Below, piece by piece: positions 1-8,738 of a DNA stretch of 18,005 nucleotides (position 1 is its first letter; each line of letters begins with the position of its first letter). The stretch covers positions 1 to 18,005 of the forward strand of contig CAYLOP010000058.1 of assembly GCA_964385305.1 (NCBI GenBank), read 5' to 3'. The DNA is from CAYLOP01 sp964385305 (GTDB lineage Bacteria > Chloroflexota > Anaerolineae > Anaerolineales > E44-bin32). The notes beneath the pieces were generated by a model that worked only from the letters and a program-made list of their open reading frames with translations, was not told the origin of the DNA and made no database searches. Both the position numbers and the translations under genes were made by a program.

Positions 1-592
1 GAGTCGGAACGAACTCGGATGGTCGGTTCAAGCTCAGGGCTAGGCTGACCCGTCGGTGTAGAGAATAGGGGGAGATCTCTCTTCGTCTCATCCATGTATA
101 CCTCCGAGACATCCTGCGCATAGCCAATATATGATCAAGTTATCCTAATCCTCCTTCGGTGAATTGTCAAATGCGCTAAGCTGAGCCATTCGGAGGCGCG
201 ATCAATGCGTGAGGATTCCCGTTTTGGAATATGCCGGGTTCGGCATCTAGATTGAGATTGGGATCGGGTTTGCATCAAACCTTGCCAGGAGTCTTGAGGA
301 GGTCTTTAGATCCTGAAAGTTTGCGGGTGAATGCCGGTCCGCTAGTAGCGGCATGCCCGCCAAGCTAAAAGGGTTTGGATGCGAGATGGGGTATGCGGGG
401 TTTCGACGTTGAGGCATTGCATGGTGCACCCAATTATGAGAGCTATATGCTTCACTTGCCCATCCACTTCCACGCCCATGACCTGTCCGCTGGAGACGCA
501 AAGACTCTGTGCGCTTATTTCCCGAGATCATCCGATCTCACGCCAGATGCAGTATGCGGCTCTTAGATCTCGACGAGTTTTACCTCACAAAA
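1..592. other. Intergenic stretch with no recognised gene
   Basis: No open frame here has a recognisable family motif. The longest frames, about 94 and 102 codons, overlap one another on opposite strands and look like chance. Two small stem-loops sit side by side at 215-246. The stretch lies downstream of the LCP gene, but I see no GC stem followed by a T-run that would end that transcript. A decayed gene cannot be excluded. Confidence 0.5.
215..246. repeat. Two adjacent small stem-loops
   Basis: The first pairs ATTCC (215-219) with GGAAT (226-230) across a 6-base loop. The second pairs ATGCCG (231-236) with CGGCAT (241-246) around a GGTT loop. Neither is followed by a T-run on either strand, so a terminator role is not supported. 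They are short enough to be chance. Confidence 0.35.
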
Positions 593-1672
593 TCATGGGA
601 GGAACACTTCAAGCAGCGTCGCTTGGATCTCTTCGCGCTTCGGTAGGAGCACGGATGCCCCACTGTAAGGTACACGCCATGATGTGACCAGGCTGTGGTC
701 AATCGCCGCGCGGTGAATCCGAGAAGGGTCAGATGCTAATTTCGCTCCTAGTGGAATGAGGGGAAGAATGTCATCCAAGGTCATGTCCGTTTGAACGTAG
801 TAGTTGAATTGGTTGTAAAGCTCGGGCACTCGAGCCAACCCGTTCAGGCTGAGGACACGGTTGAATATCGCTTGCATGACTTCTTGCTGGCGACGCAGAC
901 GATCGAAATCACTGCTTCGCTTCCGCATGCGCACATAACATAAGGCAGTGTAGCCGTCCATGTAATGGGTGCCTGGACCGAAGCTATAAAAGGTGCCACC
1001 ACATGAGTCGTTAACATAGCCCTCGACGGGTACATAGATCCCGCCTAAGGTGTCGATAATTGAAGTGAAACCCTGGAAATTGACCTCTACCCAATGGTCG
1101 ATTTCGATTCCGAAATTGTAGAGGATTGTTGCAGCGACCCAATCAATTCCACCGCGAACATCAGCTGTGTTGATACGGTCGACACGCCATCCCGGTATGT
1201 AAACATAGAGATCGCGCGGGATAGAGAGAATCGTCGCACTACCAGCTCCAGGATTGAGAGAGACGATCATGATGGTATCGGTACGATGGCCGCCCTCATA
1301 GGGTCTTTCATCTGACCCAAGCAGGACAATGTTGACAACGCCGTCCGGAAAATCCAGGAGCGGCATAGGTTGGGGGATTTCGATGGCCGAGGGTTCAACC
1401 GGCGCATCGAAGCTGCCCCATGGGTAAATTGAGGTGGCCGTCGGCAACGGTGTTGGGGTGGATGTGGCAACAGGCGGTGAGGTCGCCGTCAGTGGTGCCG
1501 GGATGAAGGGTGTCGGCGTCAATGTTGCATTCGGGTCGTTGGTGACCAGTGGCATGTCGTGTTGCAGGGCGCCCGGAAATACTGCCGCCGAGCCGCAGGA
1601 GGAAAGACTGAGCACAAAGAAAAGCACCAAGGTTTTATAGGTGAGAGTTTTCACAGCACACTCATTCCGCAT
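593..1672 (-). CDS. LytR-CpsA-Psr (LCP) family protein, predicted lipoprotein
   Basis: 359 residues. LCP proteins transfer undecaprenyl-phosphate-linked glycopolymers such as teichoic acid or capsule precursors to peptidoglycan outside the membrane. Visible are an N-terminal hydrophobic signal ending in a lipobox L-S-S-C (Cys26), a Thr/Pro-rich linker at about 45-80, and an LCP core at about 112-275. The core has the LLGSDERP strand (117-124), the H-R-T-D-T segment (129-133), S-I-P-R-D (150-154) and the late Arg-rich signature R-M-R-K-R-S-S-D-F-D-R-L-R-R-Q (248-262). The Arg and Asp residues of these motifs bind the lipid pyrophosphate in characterised members. The ATG at 1672 is chosen because GGAAGG lies 8 bases upstream. 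A GTG six codons in is possible. It is the last gene of the minus-strand run, 109 bp after the kinase-like gene. A lipobox instead of the usual transmembrane anchor is unusual for the family. Confidence 0.88.
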   Translation of the reverse strand: MRNECAVKTLTYKTLVLFFVLSLSSCGSAAVFPGALQHDMPLVTNDPNATLTPTPFIPAPLTATSPPVATSTPTPLPTATSIYPWGSFDAPVEPSAIEIPQPMPLLDFPDGVVNIVLLGSDERPYEGGHRTDTIMIVSLNPGAGSATILSIPRDLYVYIPGWRVDRINTADVRGGIDWVAATILYNFGIEIDHWVEVNFQGFTSIIDTLGGIYVPVEGYVNDSCGGTFYSFGPGTHYMDGYTALCYVRMRKRSSDFDRLRRQQEVMQAIFNRVLSLNGLARVPELYNQFNYYVQTDMTLDDILPLIPLGAKLASDPSRIHRAAIDHSLVTSWRVPYSGASVLLPKREEIQATLLEVFLP

Positions 1673-1781
1673 TCGAAATACCTTCCATGTTCTTTAGACG
1701 ACAGATCAGCATGTTTCGTTCCCGCAACTATGACAGAAATTTCGGGATTAGAAGATGCGTGGCTCGATCTATCCCGTGTGT

Positions 1782-4112
1782 TCAAGGCGCTTGCTCCGAA
1801 TCTGTCGCGGAAGCTGTGGGTAACAATACGGTGCAGGTGTTTCCCACGCCTGGGTCGTGATCGAACCACGCTCGCCCACCTAAAGATTCGCAAAGCGACT
1901 GAATGGTTGAGTGATGTGCGGATTCATCATGACCCACGGTATGAAGGATTGACTTCCGGCTTGGGTCATCGGGGAATTCACCCTCAGACGGCGCATGGCT
2001 CACCCCAGCATCCGATACTGTTAGCATCAGGAATTCGGCACCATCGGTTTGCTGGACGCGCGCTGCGAGGATAATCTCCTCTCCCTCAGGAGACACGCGT
2101 ACTGCATTTGTGAGCAAGGGGACGAGGATCTGCAGAAGCACCTCCTCAGGACCTTGGATTGAGGGCAACTGACTTGGGATATCCATTCTCAAAGAGAGAT
2201 TTTTAGAATGCAAAGAAGGCTTGATTTTACCCAAAGCCTGCTTGAGGCAGTGCTGGAAATCGATCGGTTTCCGAGGAACTAAGAAAGGGGTGGTTTCCAT
2301 GGCTGTTGGCTGCGGGATCGAATGCAGCAATTCATCCATACGCTCCATGCTGATGCGCATCCGGTCAAGATATTTTCGCTGCAGTTCGTCCAACTCCCCA
2401 ACCGTCTCATGCGTCAGAACATCTATGTATCCCAGTAGGGAGGAAAGCGGTTTACGCAACTCACGAGCGATGGAGGCGAATCGTTCGAATTCGACGGTGG
2501 GCATATGCTCACCATCTTCAGGAATCCCCCCGCTGGCCTGGAGCAAAGCAAGTTGGTTGCGTGTCTCACTTAATTCCTCAAGCGCGATTTGAAGTTCGAC
2601 AGCGAGTTGCCCATCCCCTTCGAGTTGCTTTGATGCGAGGGGGGCATAAGAAGCAGATTTGAGCTCTTCAATCTCCTTCTCAAGAGCGCGGATGCTTTCC
2701 ATATCGCGCTCATGCATCTCCAGCAAAGCAGCAATCCTGTCGTCTCGCGCACGTTTCTGGGTATCTGAGGCAGATAGAAGTTGCTGGGCAAGATCGTTTT
2801 TCTCTTTTTCAAGCTCTGAGATTTTCTGTCGGGTAGCCGCAAGCACCCCTTGCTCGGAAGAATCGTCCGGCATTTCCGTTTGAGCCTCACGTTGCATCTG
2901 CCAGAACCGCTGCGACACGTGGGTGGCCATTTCCTCGACCGCCCCTCGCTCCTTTGGATGCCATCGTCGATGGACATAGGGTGAGAGCAGAAGCAGCCCA
3001 CCAAGCAGGGTACTTTCTGCGACGAGCGGCACGAGCAGGGCTGAGCCTGCAGATTTAAAGTTCAATTTCTCCTTTAAATAATTCAAGTCTGGTGAGTTGC
3101 TTGAGGCGGGGAGTACAAGGCTGCGCTTGTGGGTCATGGTGGTGACGATAACAGGGCATTTTTTGGCATCCAATGTTGTGCCGGGGAGATGGACTTCCCG
3201 AATGAGGTCATAGGCGGTCGCAATGGAAAAATGCTCAGGAGGCACCGGTGATGTAAGCAGAAGACAGACTTCTACACGCATGGACTGTGCAAGCATTTCT
3301 ACAGCCCGGGTAGCTAGTTCGTTCGCATTCTTTGCGCTGATCAGGCCAGTCGTCTTCACTACATCCGCGAGCGCGGGGGAAGAATGATAGGGCATGGTGT
3401 CGATGCGAGAAATTGCATCCTTACGTGAGCTTCCCGCGCGCAAGGCTTGGATGAGGGAGATAGTAAGCAGGGGGTAGGCTGCGAGTTCCGACCATCGCAC
3501 AAATCCAGCGAATGCAGCATCTTTAGAGCCCATCGTGATGTGCAGTGCGGCGCCGACGGTTAGAAGGCTGAATCCAAAAGCGCCCAACACCCATTGGGGA
3601 GGACGTTGGTTGATGAGAAAAGCAATCGCCAAGACAGCGCCCAGCAATCCTGCAGCACCCCAATTTGCGTCTGCAAGGGTGTGGTTATAGGCTGCAGGGA
3701 TTCCGTTCAGCCATACATAGAGGATGGAGCCGATTAACCCAACTATGCTCAAACTCAGGATGGCGTCGAGGTTTCCATCCACGAGCTTTTTTGGCTCTGG
3801 GGCGATGAAAGCCCAAAAAAAGGTACCGATCCCGATTAAGCTTACAAAGCGCTCAAACGAAGGTAGGATCAATGGGCCGTTCAGAAGCTTCAAAGCAGCC
3901 AGCACGGAGAAGGAGGTCAGGAGGATGCGGGATGCAAACAAGCCGAGCGCGGCCAGGCTGGTACGAGTGGATCGAGCGTCTCGATCTTGGGTATATGCAA
4001 GGTAAGCAAAGATTAGCAAGACAGCCGTAGATAGAACTGTCGTGATGAGGTATATCAGGTTGCCGGGATAGGCAACCAACACTTCAGAAGCTCTTGATAG
4101 TACCATAGCCAA
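1782..4112 (-). CDS. 7-TM GAF-domain protein with degenerate histidine-kinase module (probable pseudokinase)
   Basis: 776 residues counted from TTG 4112; ATG 4106 is equally possible. Neither start has an adjacent ribosome site, although AGGAGG sits about 40 bases upstream just after the RCK stop. Order of parts: about seven membrane helices (15-225), GAF-like domain (255-405), coiled coil (425-525), HisKA-like dimerisation helices (538-600) and HATPase-like domain (615-765). The H-box reads S-I-A-R-E-L-R-K-P-L, with Arg550 (codon CGT) where the phospho-accepting His belongs. In the ATPase part the N-box Asn survives (L-L-T-N-A, Asn669). The G1 box keeps only D-A-G (701-703), and the Gly-rich G2 box is replaced by D-E-S-A-H-H (729-734) before the usual S-L-C-E-S-L-G-G segment. 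Autophosphorylation on His is therefore unlikely. It may sense a ligand and act through protein contacts. It lies 46 bp after the second RCK gene, probably co-transcribed. No response regulator is nearby. Family call is firm; lack of activity is inferred. Confidence 0.85.
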   Translation of the reverse strand: MAMVLSRASEVLVAYPGNLIYLITTVLSTAVLLIFAYLAYTQDRDARSTRTSLAALGLFASRILLTSFSVLAALKLLNGPLILPSFERFVSLIGIGTFFWAFIAPEPKKLVDGNLDAILSLSIVGLIGSILYVWLNGIPAAYNHTLADANWGAAGLLGAVLAIAFLINQRPPQWVLGAFGFSLLTVGAALHITMGSKDAAFAGFVRWSELAAYPLLTISLIQALRAGSSRKDAISRIDTMPYHSSPALADVVKTTGLISAKNANELATRAVEMLAQSMRVEVCLLLTSPVPPEHFSIATAYDLIREVHLPGTTLDAKKCPVIVTTMTHKRSLVLPASSNSPDLNYLKEKLNFKSAGSALLVPLVAESTLLGGLLLLSPYVHRRWHPKERGAVEEMATHVSQRFWQMQREAQTEMPDDSSEQGVLAATRQKISELEKEKNDLAQQLLSASDTQKRARDDRIAALLEMHERDMESIRALEKEIEELKSASYAPLASKQLEGDGQLAVELQIALEELSETRNQLALLQASGGIPEDGEHMPTVEFERFASIARELRKPLSSLLGYIDVLTHETVGELDELQRKYLDRMRISMERMDELLHSIPQPTAMETTPFLVPRKPIDFQHCLKQALGKIKPSLHSKNLSLRMDIPSQLPSIQGPEEVLLQILVPLLTNAVRVSPEGEEIILAARVQQTDGAEFLMLTVSDAGVSHAPSEGEFPDDPSRKSILHTVGHDESAHHSTIQSLCESLGGRAWFDHDPGVGNTCTVLLPTASATDSEQAP

Positions 4113-4158
4113 AGCGCAAATGAGGGAGGGGCGGGTGCCTAATGTGCGTCCTCCTTCA

Positions 4159-4848
4159 TCATGCTGGGTTTCTCCTTAAAATGCTCTCAGGTTCGAGTAA
4201 CGCCTCCAAGCGCTTGGCGGCGTCGCTATCCACGACAGCCAATATCTCATCGTCGGGTTCAATCGCGGTCACCCCACGCGGTACAACAATTTTCCCATCC
4301 CGGATGATGGCGGCGATGACGCAGTGTTCAGGGAGATCGAGATCCTTGATCATCACCCCCACCGCGGGCGCATCCGGAGACACCTTTTCTTCAACGAGTG
4401 CGAACTTGCCTCTCTTAAGTTTAAGTAGCAGCATCATATCGCCCACCGACATTTCCTCTTGGATCATACGAGCGAGGATGTCGGCGGCGTTTAACATCAC
4501 GTCCACACCCATCTCCGGACTGAACAACCATGCGTAACGCGGGTTGTTGACCCTGCTGATGACCCTCGGCACGTGAAAAGCATGTTTCGCGAGATAGGAG
4601 ACCGCGAGGTTTGTGCTGTCATCTGCCGCAGCCGTGACAAGGACATCTGCTTCCTGAGCGCCCGCGTGCTGCAAGACATTGGAGTCGAGCGGGTCGCCGG
4701 TGTGGATGACTTCCGTTGGAAGCTCGCGATGCAATTTCTCGATCACATCCTGTCTGTTCTCGATCAAGCGCACTTTATGCCCGAGTTCAATGAGTAACGT
4801 TGCAAGATGTGAACCAACTCTACCGCCACTGATGATGATGACAAACAT
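4159..4848 (-). CDS. RCK (TrkA-N/TrkA-C) potassium-transport regulator, second copy
   Basis: 229 residues. RCK proteins are cytoplasmic rings that bind NAD(H) or nucleotides and gate K+ transporters. The Rossmann start is V-I-I-I-S-G-G-R-V-G (3-12), a G-G-R-V-G variant of GxGxxG, with an acidic residue after strand 2 (Glu30 in L-I-E-N) as expected for a ribose-binding position. A TrkA-C-like domain follows at about 140-225. The length matches the small two-domain RCK proteins (CeoC, KtrA) rather than double-length TrkA. The start ATG lies one base after the TGA of the first RCK gene, so translation is probably coupled and the two proteins probably assemble together. The mycobacterial pair ceoB-ceoC has the same layout next to an APC-type permease. 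Confidence 0.88.
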   Translation of the reverse strand: MFVIIISGGRVGSHLATLLIELGHKVRLIENRQDVIEKLHRELPTEVIHTGDPLDSNVLQHAGAQEADVLVTAAADDSTNLAVSYLAKHAFHVPRVISRVNNPRYAWLFSPEMGVDVMLNAADILARMIQEEMSVGDMMLLLKLKRGKFALVEEKVSPDAPAVGVMIKDLDLPEHCVIAAIIRDGKIVVPRGVTAIEPDDEILAVVDSDAAKRLEALLEPESILRRNPA

Positions 4849-4849
4849 C

Positions 4850-5506
4850 TCAACTCTCCATCTGACTGAGTAGAGATTCTAACTTGGGAAGATGGGATGC
4901 CATCACCGTTATCACGACTAGATCGCCATCTTCCAAGATTAGTTCTTCTCTTGCCAGCATAGCGCTTCCACCTCTCACCAAGACGGAAGGCTGGCAATTA
5001 CCTTTCTCGGCGAGATGGGCGAGCGGCTTTTCAACCATATGATCAGGGATCTGAACTTCGACGATCGATGCCTCTCCATTTCCGATACTCGCCAACTCGG
5101 TGATCCCTGGATGCGTTAGCAATTGCTCCATACGATGGGCACTCCATGAGGATGAGATCACAGTCTGTAAGTTTGCCAGTGAGAAGACCTGTGCATGGAT
5201 GGGATCATACACCCGTGCGACAACATTGGGCACATTAAAGAACGCGCGCGCGGCATGGGCGGCGACCATGTTAATTTCGTCATTGGATGTGATCGCGGCA
5301 AAACCATCTGCATCCTCTACTCCCGATCGGATCATGACTTCTCTGTTACGGATATCTCCTTGGACAGTGCGGCCTTGGAAGTCGGGATCGAGGCTATGGA
5401 AAGCTTGCGGATCTCGATCAACGATGACGACATCATGCCCCTTCGCAGCGACGGAATGGGCCAATTCAGTCCCCACACGGCCACAACCCACAATAATGAG
5501 ATTCAT
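4850..5506 (-). CDS. RCK (TrkA-N/TrkA-C) potassium-transport regulator, first copy
   Basis: 218 residues. N-terminal Rossmann domain with M-N-L-I-I-V-G-C-G-R-V-G (1-12), a canonical GxGxxG, and Asp30 in V-I-V-D-R-D at the end of strand 2. The T-S-N-D-E segment near 93-97 is typical of TrkA-N. A TrkA-C-like domain occupies about 135-215. Start ATG is 3 bases after the kimA stop, with GGAGGG about 7 bases upstream. It shares only the general fold with its downstream neighbour, so the two are old paralogues, not a fresh duplication. No TrkH/KtrB channel subunit is in the window. The only K+ transporter beside it is KimA, which makes KimA the likely partner, although RCK control of KUP-type transporters is not well established. 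Confidence 0.88.
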   Translation of the reverse strand: MNLIIVGCGRVGTELAHSVAAKGHDVVIVDRDPQAFHSLDPDFQGRTVQGDIRNREVMIRSGVEDADGFAAITSNDEINMVAAHAARAFFNVPNVVARVYDPIHAQVFSLANLQTVISSSWSAHRMEQLLTHPGITELASIGNGEASIVEVQIPDHMVEKPLAHLAEKGNCQPSVLVRGGSAMLAREELILEDGDLVVITVMASHLPKLESLLSQMES

Positions 5507-5509
5507 CTT

Positions 5510-7378
5510 CTAACCCTCCGTAACGGTGCTGCCCGATAAATGATAGGGGACATCGATCACAATGTACCCCTCGCGGAACAGCAGCGCCAGGCGGATCATC
5601 CATGCGTTTTGATTGTGCAGCAAGTTTTCCCACCATCGGGCAGGGACGAATTGGGGCAGGACAATCGTGATCACGTCGTGAGGTTGCCGCTCGGCCTCGA
5701 TGGATTTGAGATATTGAATCATAGGACCTACGACAGAACGATAAGGGGAAGGGATGCACGTCAAGCGAACGCCATCACCCCATCCTTCCCATTTTTGACG
5801 CACTTTCTCACCTTCCTCCCGGGAGGTTTCCACATAGATTGCTGTTACATCGGGTGAGAGTGAGCGAGCAAATTCTAGCGCTTTCAATACCCCGCGGTGC
5901 ACGCCCCCAATTGGCATGATCACCCTTGTATGCCGCATGCGGTGTGGTGCACCATAACGTTCTAGTGAGAGTTGCGTGGCGACTTGGGTGTAGTGCCGTT
6001 TGATCCGCAGCAGTACATATACGATCACGGGGATCAACACCATGACGATCCACGCACCGCGTATGAAGCGCGTGCTGAGAATGATGGCGAATACAATCAT
6101 TGTCGCTAAGCCACCAATGGTATTGATGATCGCATTGCGCCTCCAACCTGGTGTGTGGAGTCGGAGCCAGCGACGCACCATTCCCGTTTGGGAGATGGTG
6201 AAGGAGATAAAAACCCCCACAGCATACATGGGTAGGAGGCTATGTGTGTCGCCATTGAAGACCAGGATCAGCACGGACGCAATCAGACCGAGAAGGACGA
6301 TTCCGTTGGTATATACCAGCCGGTCGCCCAGATTTCCCATCTGGCGAGGCATGTAGCCATCTCTGGCCAGGAAGTATGAAAGGCGGGGGAAGTCCGCGAA
6401 GGCGGTGTTGGCTGCCAGGAGCAAAATGAGCGCCGTGGCGATTTGAACGGCGATATATAGCGGGCTGACACCGAACAATGCGCGTCCAATTTGCGACAAT
6501 ACGGTCTCGGAGTGCGTGGGAACCGCCCCGACCTGGTGAGCTAGAAAAGTGATCCCTAGGAACATCGATGTCAAGGTGATGATCATCGCCAGGAGAGTTT
6601 TGCTAGCGTTATCGGATGCTGGTGGGCGGAAGGCGGGCACGCCGTCGCTGATCGCCTCAATACCGGTGAGCGCTGTGCACCCCGCTGAAAAGGCTCGCAG
6701 TAAAAGAAAGAGTGTGATCCCTTGCGCCAAACCTTCGACATGTGGGGGGGAGGTTATTTCGACCTGAGGGAGCGTGTCGAAGATAAGCCAACGGGCGAAC
6801 CCGTAGCCAATGAGAGAAACCACGCCTGCGATGAAGAGATAAGTGGGGACGGCGAATATGGAGGCGGATTCACGCACCCCCCGAAGGTTAGTGATCGTGA
6901 TCAGGGCGACGGCCGCGATGGCAAAGAGGGCACGGTAGGGAAGCAAGAACGGCAGCCAGGATGTGATCGCGGCTACCCCTGCCGAGACGCTTACGGCCAC
7001 CGTCAGGATGTAATCGACCATGAGCGATGCACCTGCGATCAATGCGAGGATCGGTCCAAGGTTGTCCTTGGCAACAATATAGGCCCCACCACCGCCTGGA
7101 TAGGCATGGATCGTTTGATAGTATGAGAAGCCGACGATCAATAGAAGTGTGGCGATTGCCAATGCGATCAGAATGGAACTGTTAAGAGCGCTCATGCCCG
7201 CAACGATGAGCACGAAGAGGATTTCATCCGTCGCATAGGCAACGGACGAAAGCGCGTCCGACGAAAACACGGCGAGCGCCTTCACTTTGGTTAGTTTCTC
7301 GTGCGCCATTTGTGAGCTAGCGATGGGGTCGCCTAGCAAAAGACGCCGTAGGGAAAATGAACGTGTTTGCATTCTCAT
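5510..7378 (-). CDS. kimA: KimA-type (KUP/APC superfamily) potassium importer
   Basis: 622 residues, close to the 607 of Bacillus subtilis KimA (formerly YdaO), which I recognise over its whole length. The family imports K+ with protons and is inhibited by c-di-AMP in Firmicutes. About 12 membrane helices fill residues 35-440, and a soluble C-terminal domain (about 455-622) resembles the universal-stress-protein-like KimA tail. Diagnostic stretches are S-S-D-A-L-S-S-V-A-Y (39-48), A-Y-P-G-G-G-G-A-Y-I-V (92-102), V-D-Y-I-L-T-V-A-V-S (121-130) and A-L-T-G-I-E-A-I-S. Residues known to line the K+ sites in B. subtilis (Asp36, Tyr43, Asp117, Thr121, Ser125) correspond here to Asp41, Tyr48, Asp122, Thr126 and Ser130, all kept. 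ATG 7378 is used; ATG 7372 two codons in is equally possible, as neither has a strong ribosome site. It heads the block with the two RCK genes. Confidence 0.93.
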   Translation of the reverse strand: MRMQTRSFSLRRLLLGDPIASSQMAHEKLTKVKALAVFSSDALSSVAYATDEILFVLIVAGMSALNSSILIALAIATLLLIVGFSYYQTIHAYPGGGGAYIVAKDNLGPILALIAGASLMVDYILTVAVSVSAGVAAITSWLPFLLPYRALFAIAAVALITITNLRGVRESASIFAVPTYLFIAGVVSLIGYGFARWLIFDTLPQVEITSPPHVEGLAQGITLFLLLRAFSAGCTALTGIEAISDGVPAFRPPASDNASKTLLAMIITLTSMFLGITFLAHQVGAVPTHSETVLSQIGRALFGVSPLYIAVQIATALILLLAANTAFADFPRLSYFLARDGYMPRQMGNLGDRLVYTNGIVLLGLIASVLILVFNGDTHSLLPMYAVGVFISFTISQTGMVRRWLRLHTPGWRRNAIINTIGGLATMIVFAIILSTRFIRGAWIVMVLIPVIVYVLLRIKRHYTQVATQLSLERYGAPHRMRHTRVIMPIGGVHRGVLKALEFARSLSPDVTAIYVETSREEGEKVRQKWEGWGDGVRLTCIPSPYRSVVGPMIQYLKSIEAERQPHDVITIVLPQFVPARWWENLLHNQNAWMIRLALLFREGYIVIDVPYHLSGSTVTEG

Positions 7379-7456
7379 ATCACATCAGTCGACCATATTC
7401 ATCAATGGATTCTACACCGGTTGGATCAAATTGGGCTGGGATTGGTAGGACGTCCG

Positions 7457-8725
7457 CTAAGGCTTTACCGCAGTACCGCCATTCTCAGTTTGAGGTGGGG
7501 ATGTGGTTGCAGCAGGAGGCTGTGGCAACGTCTTTTGCTCGGCGCCAGGCGGTACGGAATTCTGGATGGCGTCTTGGGGGTGTGTATCTATCATTATGCG
7601 CTCTTGACGCAGTTGCTTTGGGCTATGACCAACCCAACGGATGGCGATTATTCCATATGCCAGGGTGAGCCAAAATGTTATGCCGCGGTAGGCGACGGAG
7701 ATCACGGCTGAGATCGCGAGCGGTACGCCTAAGGCGCGAAGGTAGAGCGTTAGCGCTCCTTCAACAAAGCCGACGCCAGAAGGGGTGATAGAGGCAATGA
7801 TGAACAGATAGCTTGTTGTGAATCCGGCGATCAAGGTATCGATGGGGAAGGACTGACCGAAAGCCTTTGCCACTAGAAAAAGGATCGCCATCATACAGAG
7901 TTTACGTGTGAGTGCGAGCACGCCAGGAAGAATCAGCAACCATGGCGCACGTTTTACATGCTGCAAACCCTCTTTGATATCGCGGGCAAAGGCGTCATAT
8001 CGCTTTCGCTGGATGAGGTCTCGGCGCAAGATGGGGTACAGGATGCGATTAACCCATTGAAGCAGCTCAGGGATGAGAGTTCCCAGTTTGGGAGAAGACT
8101 GGACGCCGAATATCATAAGCACGACGAGACCGATAGCGATGCTTGCTGAAAAGGCTGAAGCCGCGATCAAAACCGTATCCAGCAACCCGCGTCGAAAGAA
8201 AATCCATAGACCGAACGCCAGCACAACCATGAAACCAAGGTAGTCGTAAACCAGATAGAGCACGGCGGCTGTGGTGACTTTGGCGGCAGGCTTGGAGCGC
8301 TGGTTCCCGTCTGCGATCAGAACGGCGAGGGCGCCGATCCCATAGCTTGGCGCGAGGACATTGACGAAGTTAGCCGCCGTTGTCAGCGGGACCATTCGGC
8401 TGAGCTGCTCCCGCACGCCAACGAGGCGATACGTGGATTGAAACGCTGCACCAATGTTCACAAGCCAGAGAAGTTGAATCCCTACGGCGGCAAGCAACCA
8501 GCGCCAATCTCCCTGCCCAAAGACCTGGAGCACAAGCTGAAGCTCTTCCTTGTGCGAGAAGCCAAAGTAGACGGCAAAGGCTATGATGACTGTGAAGAAG
8601 ATCTTCCAGGTGCGTTTAATTGTGGCCTCCAAGTGAGGGTCATGAAGCGGAAAGGGTTGGATTACACCGTGTCTATACTGATCCTGTCTTCGAGCGTTCC
8701 GCTTTCCGGTCAGACCGTATTTCAC
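7457..8725 (-). CDS. UPF0104 / lysylphosphatidylglycerol-synthase-TM family membrane protein
   Basis: 422 residues with about eight hydrophobic segments and the family hallmark T-P-S-G-V-G-F-V-E-G-A-L near 317-328. It corresponds to the flippase-like membrane half of MprF; the aminoacyl-transferase half (DUF2156) is absent. Stand-alone members are proposed to move lipids or lipid-linked intermediates, so the substrate here is unknown. A Pro/Thr/Gln-rich tail from about 385 to 422 has no membrane segment. Translation starts at GTG 8725, 13 bases after the fabD stop, without a clear ribosome site. The first 35 residues are hydrophilic and not typical, so the true start may be internal. It lies between lipid synthesis (fabD) and kimA and is probably part of the rpmF transcript. 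Confidence 0.8.
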   Translation of the reverse strand: MKYGLTGKRNARRQDQYRHGVIQPFPLHDPHLEATIKRTWKIFFTVIIAFAVYFGFSHKEELQLVLQVFGQGDWRWLLAAVGIQLLWLVNIGAAFQSTYRLVGVREQLSRMVPLTTAANFVNVLAPSYGIGALAVLIADGNQRSKPAAKVTTAAVLYLVYDYLGFMVVLAFGLWIFFRRGLLDTVLIAASAFSASIAIGLVVLMIFGVQSSPKLGTLIPELLQWVNRILYPILRRDLIQRKRYDAFARDIKEGLQHVKRAPWLLILPGVLALTRKLCMMAILFLVAKAFGQSFPIDTLIAGFTTSYLFIIASITPSGVGFVEGALTLYLRALGVPLAISAVISVAYRGITFWLTLAYGIIAIRWVGHSPKQLRQERIMIDTHPQDAIQNSVPPGAEQKTLPQPPAATTSPPQTENGGTAVKP

Positions 8726-8738
8726 TGAATACGTTGAT

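Noticed and set aside
247..531. Open frame of 94 codons on the minus strand and overlapping plus-strand frames up to 102 codons
   Set aside because: No family motif, no ribosome site that decides a start, and opposite-strand frames overlap. A second minus frame gives a short hydrophobic stretch that faintly resembles an acetyltransferase, but too weakly to call a pseudogene.
1782..4112. Reading the kinase-like gene as a normal sensor kinase of a two-component pair
   Set aside because: The H-box His and G2 box are missing and there is no response regulator beside it.
7379..7456. Possible c-di-AMP riboswitch or promoter before kimA
   Set aside because: The 78-base gap is too short for a ydaO-type riboswitch, and no convincing -35/-10 pair is present.
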